Shown here: one piece after another, positions 56,567 to 64,000 of the stretch
Position numbering within the stretch: the stretch's first letter is position 1
How the letters are laid out: every line of letters starts with the position of its first letter
Assembly (NCBI GenBank): GCA_030247885.1
Contig: JAPDRO010000014.1
Span: 248,001-312,000, forward strand
Length of the DNA: 64,000 bases
Direction: 5' to 3'
Origin: Taxawa tesnikishii (nom. ined.)
Taxonomy: Eukaryota > Ascomycota > Dothideomycetes > Dothideales
Position numbers and translations under genes: made by a program
The notes under the pieces: generated by a model
Databases searched by the model: none
Seen by the model: the letters and a program-made list of their open reading frames with translations, nothing else
Told to the model about the DNA's origin: nothing

Positions 56567-58627
56567 AGGTTGATGGAAACAATACACTGAACCCCAAGGG
56601 AATCTCATCGGCTCGTCGGAGCTTGGAGCATGCGGAGATGGCCACCACGGCGACTATGCGCATTCGTACATCAATGCCAGAGAGTAGTTAACTGCCAAGG
56701 AGTTGAATGTTGCCCAGAACCTACCCGACATCACCAAACCGTTAACGTTCCCCTCATGGCGACACGTGGTGAAGCTCAACACCATTCCTCCTGGCACTGA
56801 AGCCCTCGTTATCAGACGATCATGCCACAACAGGTGGGTTCCGGAATAGGGGACGGCCTACCGTAAGGCATCGTCTACCTCTTCAGTTCTCATCTGTCCC
56901 AAAAGGAATTCGCTAGAAGCGGCATCACTCCGTTTCGTAGATCGCTTACCTACCGAAGAAGCACGTGGAGGGGACCTATGAAGGAAGACTGGCTGGCGTA
57001 CCGAATGATTGTGTCGAGCTCGTACTGTTCTCCGTTGACAACATCCTTCTCGGACGCTTGCCACTCAGAGGCGCGTGTTCTTCTGGCTGTGTTTCATTGC
57101 CAGCCCTGACGAGCGAGACATGGGCGGGAAGTACGTGAGAGCGGCGGCAAGGGCTTGCTAGATCGGGAAGCGGAAGGAGTAGCGATCGCGAAACGGTCGG
57201 CTTTGAGAGACCAGCAGGTCTCAGAGTGCGATGGACGACAAGCATGTTGAACTGAGTTGTGTCTTCACATCCCTGGTCGGGCTTCACCAAAACCACATGG
57301 TGTTACGACAGACAGCTGGATACTCATCGAAATTCTTGTGAAATAACCTTTCCTCCTTTCCAGGTTTAACTTGCTCTCAAAGGCATGGCTTGACAATTAA
57401 CCGGGTAAAGACAGTGTCTCCTAGTACTCCATCCACGCCACAATGTTTGCTAGTGCCTGTTAGCTCCTGGATCCGTGGAACGCCGACCCGGTGCTATCGT
57501 GTCTGGGCCGTCCGGTAGGGCCGAAGCTCCCGAAAGCGCGGTGTTGGTATGCTTCGTATGCCGAATTAACGTGCGGATGTCTACGACGTGCGCCGTCAGG
57601 CACGGTAGTTGACGTCTCAGCCACTGCTCGTGCTCCTTGTAACTGTTGATTAGTTGCAGTGGTATGTAACTATCCACTAGTAGCATGCGGAAGAAAGCTA
57701 ATTCCGAGAGCCGCGGTCAGGCGGCTATTCTCCGGCTACCAACGTACAGTGTCCTCGCGTTGAGGTGAATATCATAGCTTCGATCTAGACAATGGCGCAA
57801 ACGACGCTGATCATGCCAGAAACAGCAACCACTTTACCAAAGGCTGTCTAACAGACCCTGAAATCCACGTGTCGAGTATACAGCGCGCACTACTTAGCTC
57901 AACGAGAGGGTACCAAAAGATCAGCGACAGGCGCGGGCTATCGAGCGTTGCTTATGTTTCAGTGAATGTTTCAATGAAGACGTTGTGTGAAAGATGCTCA
58001 TGTTCTACGGTTGCGGAGACGTCAGGAACGAACGTCGAAGAATGCGAGGGAGGGCGGCAGAGCGCGACACGGACGTACCGGGATGCTTGACCGGCTCCAC
58101 CTCCCTTTCCCCAGCCACAGCCGCAGCCGCCTCCTCTGTCTCTCTCTCCCCCGACTGTTCTGTTTTGTCACTCCATATACCAGAACAGGACAGTAGCAGG
58201 GATTCAGGGCGGCATGTCTCACTCTTATCGCGACGCGGCTGGCACGAAAGGAATACGGTAGAAGATCAGATGGTTGAACACGGGGCGAGAACGTCCCTCC
58301 ACTTGAATTGGTCGCGATGGAGGCGTTCGGCCAAGATTCAGGTAGGTGTCGAGCCGCCAACGCTACCCATACGCGACTCCGAACTTTACTGCGCAGGAGG
58401 ATGGAGCGGCATTGGCAACGCGCTTTAGGTTTATGCTTCTCAGTCCGTCTATTGGCCGGGACGCTTGCGCGCACTACCTAAACAAATCACACCGGCAGCT
58501 GAAAGTCTATCCCGCACATGTTTATATCCATTCTCGTCCCACAGCGCGGCAAAGGATCGTCTGCCGGTCTTCTTTCTTCCCACACCCTTACCCATACCTC
58601 TGGATCCGGGGTACGCATTGACTCGAG
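56567..58627. other. Intergenic, 2.1 kb, no gene recognised
   Basis: Open frames reach only 150 codons (58022-58474, minus) and lack motifs. C/T-rich sequence at 58095-58160 may belong to a promoter. The first few hundred bases should be the 3' UTR of the NIF3-like gene. No repeats were noticed. Confidence 0.5.
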
Positions 58628-59778
58628 ATGGACTCCTCGTCTATTGTGCGTAGGGTGAATGTTCAGCTGTCTGTCATCTATGCCAGCTGCATCGCCTTCC
58701 TCGTCCTCTCATGGCTCTCAGTCGTGATGCGCGTCTACGTCCGGACGAGACTCATTCGCAGATTCGGGTACGATGATTGGACCATGCTGCTCACACTAGC
58801 CTGCTTTACTGCCACATGCGGCATCTCAATCACACTTGTGGAGCAGATTCGTGATCTGCTCAAGGGCACCAAACAACCAGATCCGGAATTCTTACGAATC
58901 GTATGACACCCTTTTTCCTCTTGTTCGTTGCCTATGCTGACATTTCGCAGGTGACACGCCTTGCTTCAGGATTATATGTCCTGACAATGGTCTTCCTCAA
59001 GATGTCTCTCGGCTTTTTCCTCCTCAAAATATTCACCATCGACAAGCCGAAACGGATCATCGTCATCGTCGTTGTCTGTGTTTGTTCCGTCTTCAGCCTC
59101 GTCTACTTCTTCTGGACCTTGATCGGCTGTGCCGCATCCGCGACTTTCTACCCGACAGGCGAAGTATGCCACTCAGTCACGGCGTACAGCCATTTCACGA
59201 CATTCTGGAACACCCTCAATGCCTCCACTGATCTCCTTTTCGCCCTACTGGCAACCTTGGCTATGTGGAACGTCAAACTGCCTCTTCTGGCAAAGATCTC
59301 TACTGGTGGACTGCTGGTTCTGGGCACTCTGGGCGGTATCGCGTCGCTTATCCGACTGGGTCTCCTGCTCAGACAGTCCAACCAAAGTAATCAGATAGTG
59401 CACTCTCTTCAAGCCGGATACTGGACCATCATCGAAGCCGGCATCGGCATCACAGTCGCCTCTCTAGCCACGCTGCGCCCGCTCTTCCGCTGCTGCATCG
59501 AACGGGCAAAGACCGGGCTCACCGGCCTCACTACAAACGTAGCGGCCGGGACTCGCGGGAGAAGTGGACGTCCTTCAATGGAGAACATCTATGAGCTGGA
59601 TGCTAGTGGCGCCAGTGTGAAGGTCGTGTCTGAGGCGACAAGCAAGGCGACTTCAACTGAGGATGATGTCGAGCTCGGACTGAAGGACGAGTCGGCGGTG
59701 AACAGCCGGCACGTCGGTAGTTGCCACAGCAGTATTAACTCTTCCGATACCCCGCGAATTCAGCACGAGCTTGAGTGA
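58628..59778 (+). CDS. Fungal rhodopsin-like (Pth11-related) seven-helix membrane protein
   Basis: Exons are 58628-58900 and 58951-59778, with a 50-nt intron (GTATGA...CGCAG), 366 residues. Seven membrane helices are visible, from VIYASCIAFLVLSWLSVVMR to GYWTIIEAGIGITVASLATL. The conserved FGYDDWTML after helix 1 and LRPLFRC after helix 7 mark the fungal integral-membrane 'rhodopsin' family (PF20684), to which Pth11-like receptors are related. An extracellular Cys pair (IGCAA, GEVCHS) is present. The cytosolic tail is acidic and Ser-rich. A signalling role is inferred from the family. The start at 58628 (MDSSSIVRRVNVQLS) fits relatives. No frame break is seen. Confidence 0.9.
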
Positions 59779-60481
59779 GCATACGACGGCATCGAACGCC
59801 TGATGATGAAGTCTACAGCATGAGGAGGCTCGCAACCCTTCGCCTTCCCACACCAAAGTCGCTCAGGGAAACCCTAGATGGCGCCATGGCGCACAAAGTT
59901 ACTCTCGCCCAGATCTTGAGGTGACAGAGACCAACAAGGCTTTAAACGCATTGGTGGAAGCACGTTCTCAATCCCACCAGTATGGATCGCATTGACATGC
60001 GCCAGCGGAAGGAAGACGGTGCGAGCAGGACGCGAACGGGAAGAGATCGACAAGATGTCTGTAAAGGTTCCCATAGAGAAGGCAACGGGTGGTGAAGAGT
60101 ATAGGGGAGGGATGATAAGGTTGATCATGGCGTTGGCGGAAGTCAAGCTTTCGGATGGCGTGGATCCCGGCGTCATTCCGAAGCTCAAGAAAGGCCCTGC
60201 CGCGGAGGAGATTCCCACCAACATTATCTCATTGCTCTGCGAATGCGACAGGGTACGATTGCTGAACGGTCCTTTGCCCGATTTTGCCCGGCAAGAGGTT
60301 ATTATGACTTCAGCGGTTCCAATTTGGTTGTTTTTGTACAAATATTATGTATGCCATGACCGAAGCTCCATTGTTCTTGCATTTCGCCTCGCCTCCCTAC
60401 CATTGCTGATTTTGTCCTGTATTGTCCTTTTTCTCTTTTCGAGACCAACAGACGTTGCGTGCTTCGTCAATCGGTCACAGC
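59779..60481. other. Intergenic, 0.7 kb, with open frames on both strands
   Basis: A 155-codon minus-strand frame (59874-60341) and a 174-codon plus-strand frame (59992-60516) overlap. Neither has recognised motifs. The minus-strand frame reads rather protein-like but has no visible neighbours or introns, so it is left uncalled. The last 150 bp are T/C-rich, typical of a promoter for the carrier gene. Confidence 0.4.
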
Positions 60482-61935
60482 ATGAGACGCAGGGACGAAT
60501 ACTCCAGCCACAGTAGTGATGATACTGCGGTCCAGCCTTCCGATGTCGAAAAGGCACAACCACAATCGCAACCACGATCACAACCACAATGCAGGAAAGC
60601 TCGCGGGCTCTCGCCAGAGGGGACAGATCGCAAGGTCACTCTCAAAGAGCGTATCGTACAGTAGGTGTATTTCGCCTCATCTCACTCTGCTTAACGTCCT
60701 TCCATCTAAACTGGCGCTGCATTGGAACATCCTGACCTGCGTACCACCTATTTGCGCTTCTGTAGCGCTAATACAGAGGTTTGTATAGTTTTACATGGGC
60801 CTGGTTTACTCTTACCATGTCGACGGGGGCTTCGCTCTCCTCCTGGACGTGACACCGAATCGCTTCCCGGGCCTGACAACTATCGGCAAGGTCGTCTACA
60901 TCTTCGACCTCGTGCTCTTCGTCCTCCTCTGCGCCGCCATCACGACCCGCTTCATATTCAAACCAGGCGCTCTCCCCGCTCTCTTAAACACCCCCAGGAA
61001 TCCCTCTTCTTCGGTACCTTTTGGTTGTCAATGCCCACCATCATCGCAGGCATGAACAACTACGGCGTCTCGACCATCGGCGCAGGGGGCGAATGGCTGG
61101 TTGTGACGATACGAGTGCTGTTCTGGATATACGTCGCCTGCACGCTGCTCGTCGCGCTGTTCCAGTACTGGTACCTCTTCACGGCCAAGGAAATGACCAT
61201 TCACAGTATGATGCCTTCGTGGATCCTTCCGATATTCCCACAGATGTTGAGCGGCACTGTCGCGTCTGTCATCGCCAGCAATCAGCCCCCGGCTCAACGC
61301 TTGCCCATCATCGTCGCCGGCGTCACCTGTCAGGGTCTCGGCATGATGGTGAGTTTCATGCTGTATGGCATCTACATCGGCCGTTTGATGCAGGACGGAC
61401 TGCCTGCGCCGAGCATGCGGCCGGGTATGTTCATCGCAGTCGGCCCACCAGCGTTCACAGCGTTGGCTCTTATCGGAATGAGCAACGCCCTACCGCAGGG
61501 TTACGGGTACTTTGCCGCGCATCCGATGGCGGTTGATGTGTTACAGCCATTAGCGTTGTGGGTCGCAATCTTCCTCTGGGCTCTGGCCTTTTGGTTCTTC
61601 AGCATCGCGGTGGTCAGCCTCTTGCAGGGTATCAAGGAAATGTCGTTCAGTCTGGTCCTGTAAGTGCCTGATATCGTACCGTGCTTTGGCAGTCTCGAGC
61701 TGATCTCTGGCGGACAAGCTGGGCATGTGTTTTTCCGAACATTGGTTTCACGATCTCGACGATTGTTATTGGTGAACAGTTGCAGAGTAACGGTATACGA
61801 TGGGTAGGGACGGCGATGACCCTCCTCATCGCTGCAACGTGGCTCCTCGTCATTTCGCTGCATGCGAAAGCACTTTTGACGAAGCGTATCATGATGCCTG
61901 GAATTGATGAAGACAAGGGAGAGGAGAACGAGTAG
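60482..61935 (+). CDS. C4-dicarboxylate/malate carrier, Mae1 (TDT/SLAC1) family
   Basis: Exons are 60482-60660, 60789-61659 and 61719-61935, giving about 422 residues in phase. A hydrophilic Gln/Ser-rich N-terminus leads to KERIVH|FTWAWFTLTMSTGG across the first intron, a hallmark of TDT transporters. About ten helices follow, with FWLSMPTIIAGMNNYGV, PMAVDVLQPLALWVAIFLWA and, after the last intron, WACVFPNIGFTISTIVIGEQ. S. pombe Mae1 takes up malate and related acids at the plasma membrane; sulfite exporters belong to the same family. The frame moves by one base at the five-G run 60825-60829 (MSTG to GFALLLDVTPNR) and the five-C run 60991-60995 (LLNTP to QESLFFGTFW). The exact substrate is unknown. 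Confidence 0.9.
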
Positions 61936-63230
61936 CCCGTCTGAGAAGATTTCGATACTGAGGCCATGGCATGGATACGGCCTACAGTCTCTGGCATGGA
62001 AGGTTTTCCTAGTACTTCGAACCCGCAACAGCTGGACAAGGTCGACACTTCGCCACGTAACCAAGTGTGTGTAGTGCTTCCAAACACTGTGCACCACTGG
62101 CACTGTTCCTGGTTCAAATTCTTCCTAGGTGAGAGCTTGATCGCCTCGAGCCTTCGGAATCAGGAGTGTCGCCCCCGAGTAGATGGCTGTTGAGTAGATG
62201 AGCCAGACCCAGAGCGTGCAAACGGACTTTTACGACATTCGACCAGGAGCAACTGAAAGCTTAGGACTCCGTTCGCTTCGGCTTCCTATTCGCGCTCCTC
62301 TAAAGTCATGTGTCACGATTGTACTGATCAGACGGACAGTCTGGATTCCGTGAGTAATACTAAACCAGGCGAGTAGGCTCTAAAGGACAAGTAGCTAAAT
62401 CTAAATCGTACGAACGTCTGCCCCGAAAAGGGTGATATCTGCATCTTGGGAACCATCTTGAAACCATGAAAAGGTCGCTATGTGATTGAGGCTGGCCCTA
62501 TGGGACGTCGAAGTACAAGGAAGCTGTTCCTAATGGCCGCGGATGCGCTTGGAGAAACTCCGAACACAGAACGATACGAACTTTACGAGTCACGTGAGAT
62601 CTGCAGCATGCACTGTTGGAACACATTCAGAATGGATACGAGTTATGCACAGATGGCCAGTTCTGTTGCATCTGCGTTCCGATACAGATTATGCGCAAAG
62701 GGCTGCAACATAGCACACGAGCATGGACGCGTTCAACGACGCGTCACGCGTGTTTGGCCCCCGCCCCGCACCCGCGCCTTTCCTCCTCTGTCTCCATCTC
62801 TGGTTTTGCCTTGCAATCCTTTTTCCATCCTCATCATCAAGTACCAACACTGCTGCCCTTCCAATGCCTGTCTTGCAATGGGTCGACCAAACCAAATCAT
62901 AAAATTGGAGAGATATAGGCGGCAATGTATTTCTTGGCAAGCCTCCGAGTCAGGATTGGCGCTCGGTCCCGCATCGCTGCCTATACCAAACCCCTTTCAC
63001 TTGGTTACATCTCACGTTGGATGATCATGTAGGCTTCCATGCGGCAAGCCCTCACTGCATGCTGCAAAGATGTGCTGACGAGGGGAATATAAGTACGCCC
63101 ATTACTCCGTCTTCTCCTCTTCTTCTCCCATCACGCCCCGCCAACTCTTTGTCTTGTCACTGCTGCACATAATCGTCAATCACCAGTTCAGAACGTTTGC
63201 ACTCCTCCACCCTTTATTCTGTATAGAACC
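61936..63230. other. Intergenic, 1.3 kb
   Basis: No gene was recognised; a 180-codon plus-strand frame (62482-63024) lacks motifs. The region includes the 3' UTR of the carrier. C/T-rich sequence from 62760 to 62900 and a TATAAG at 63089-63094, about 140 bp upstream of the next ATG, suggest the promoter of the right-edge gene. Confidence 0.5.
63089..63094 (+). promoter_or_regulatory. TATA-like element of the right-edge gene
   Basis: TATAAG is followed by a C/T-rich stretch (63105-63150) before the ATG at 63231. This layout is common in ascomycete promoters. Confidence 0.45.
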
Positions 63231-64000
63231 ATGTCTTCTCAAGTTGAAAGTGTTAGCCCAATCGCTCTTCCTCCGCTTCCTGCCGAGCACGCTGAGTGGA
63301 TTCGGTATGTGGATTCGCATCCGGACAAATCCATGCACGATTTGCTCGCTCCCTACAAAGAGTACGATTCCAGACTCAGGGAAATATTCGCTCAACAACC
63401 CGACCACCCTGCAATTGCGAGACCCAACGTGGTTCCTCTCTTCGCAGGAAGCCAACAAGATGTCAAGATCCGAGCGCGCAACCTGTCTGCCGAATCAGAA
63501 GAAGAGCGCCAGCGCTATCTGATGCCGCTCAACAAGGCTGATCGCAAGCCCAATGGAGCCCCGGCTGTTGTCCAATCCCTACAAGAATTCCAGACGAACT
63601 TCCAGCTGTTTTCCGAATCCTCTCTTGTCGACATGGACTGGTCTAACGTCGTTGTCGCCGGCAGTGCTGTTGTCACTTCCCTACTTCCCGTCCCGCCTGC
63701 ATACAACACTTCCAAGCGCGCTCTCCGAGAGTATTACCACCAGAAATTCGCACCGGCATCCGATGTTGACCTCTTTCTCTATAACATGACCGAAGAACAA
63801 GCCGTGGAAAAGATCAAGCAGATCGAACAACGCATCAGGGATTCGATATTGACTGAAACGACGACCGTCCGTACCAAAAACGCCATCACGATTGCCTCCC
63901 AGTATCCCACGAGGCATGTCCAGATTGTGCTCCGCATCTATCGATCTATATCAGAGATCCTTACAGGATTTGATGTCGATTGTAGTTGTGCCGCCTTCGA
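63231..64000 (+). CDS. Large conserved fungal protein, N-terminal part (runs off right edge)
   Basis: An uninterrupted frame runs from the ATG at 63231 (MSSQVESVSPIALPPLPAEH) to the window end, 256 residues with no intron. The opening 140 residues look helical (EHAEWIRYVDSHPDKSMHDL). Then comes WSNVVVAGSAVVTSLLPVP, and later KRALREYYHQKFAPASDVDL. A helical stretch (EEQAVEKIKQIEQRIRDSIL) follows, then ITIASQYPTRHVQIVLRIYR and GFDVDCSCAAF. I remember this N-terminal region from long fungal proteins often annotated for ankyrin repeats farther on; those repeats would lie outside the window. The GS...DVDLFLY arrangement recalls a nucleotidyltransferase fold. Coding status is certain from length and composition; the role is unknown. 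Confidence 0.85.
   Translation, partial: MSSQVESVSPIALPPLPAEHAEWIRYVDSHPDKSMHDLLAPYKEYDSRLREIFAQQPDHPAIARPNVVPLFAGSQQDVKIRARNLSAESEEERQRYLMPLNKADRKPNGAPAVVQSLQEFQTNFQLFSESSLVDMDWSNVVVAGSAVVTSLLPVPPAYNTSKRALREYYHQKFAPASDVDLFLYNMTEEQAVEKIKQIEQRIRDSILTETTTVRTKNAITIASQYPTRHVQIVLRIYRSISEILTGFDVDCSCAAF

Noticed and set aside
59874-60341. 155-codon minus-strand open frame between the rhodopsin-like and carrier genes
   Set aside because: It reads moderately protein-like but no family, signal or splice structure was recognised, and it overlaps a similar-sized plus-strand frame.

Overview
The window is nuclear DNA of a filamentous ascomycete. The evidence is short GT-AG introns (about 45-130 nt, often with GTAAGT or GTGAGT donors), compact genes on both strands, roughly 50-55% GC by eye, and fungal orthologues (Ilv3, Rgd1, Ipi3, Tim23, Trm732, Ceg1, Mae1-type carrier, fungal rhodopsin-like protein, SLATT_fungal). 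The set resembles Dothideomycetes, but this cannot be proved from the window. All family calls are made from memory of the protein families, not from a search.

Layout. 0-3.6 kb: the 5' part of a conserved fungal protein runs off the left edge (minus), divergent from ILV3 (dihydroxy-acid dehydratase). 4.1-5.9 kb: secreted berberine-bridge-type FAD oxidoreductase (minus). 7.2-8.3 kb: soluble HMG-CoA reductase homologue ending in a peroxisomal SKL signal (minus). 8.75-11.06 kb: Rgd1-type F-BAR RhoGAP (minus). 11.4-15.8 kb: PNPOx-like protein, a 2-oxoglutarate oxygenase pseudogene with a large internal deletion, and an INO80F-domain protein. 16-24 kb: mitochondrial TPR-like protein (minus), small hydrophilic protein, long disordered protein with an acidic tract, and Bol3-type BolA protein (minus). 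24.1-31 kb: a gene-poor 6.9 kb stretch. 31-36 kb: PP1 glycogen-targeting subunit and EBP-type sterol isomerase. 36.6-45.4 kb: mRNA guanylyltransferase, SLATT membrane protein, RGG-tailed protein, fungal unknown, and TIM23. 45.8-51 kb: TRM732/THADA. 51-56.6 kb: two very small membrane proteins, a MAPEG protein, and IPI3 divergent from a NIF3-like protein. 58.6-62 kb: rhodopsin-like 7TM protein and a Mae1-type dicarboxylate carrier. 63.2 kb to the right edge: the 5' part of a large conserved protein.

The genes are mostly housekeeping: branched-chain amino acid synthesis, RNA capping, ribosome assembly, tRNA modification, mitochondrial import, Fe-S maturation and chromatin remodelling. A few accessory enzymes and transporters lie between them. 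No operon-like cluster, CRISPR array, recognisable transposon or virus-like element was seen.

A dominant technical feature runs through the window. At least 12 otherwise conserved genes lose frame at about 18 places. At each one the frame moves the same way, as if one base were missing, nearly always at a mononucleotide run of 3-5. This looks like systematic homopolymer under-calling in the assembly rather than mass pseudogenisation. Exon coordinates below are inferred from frame, splice consensus and family similarity.
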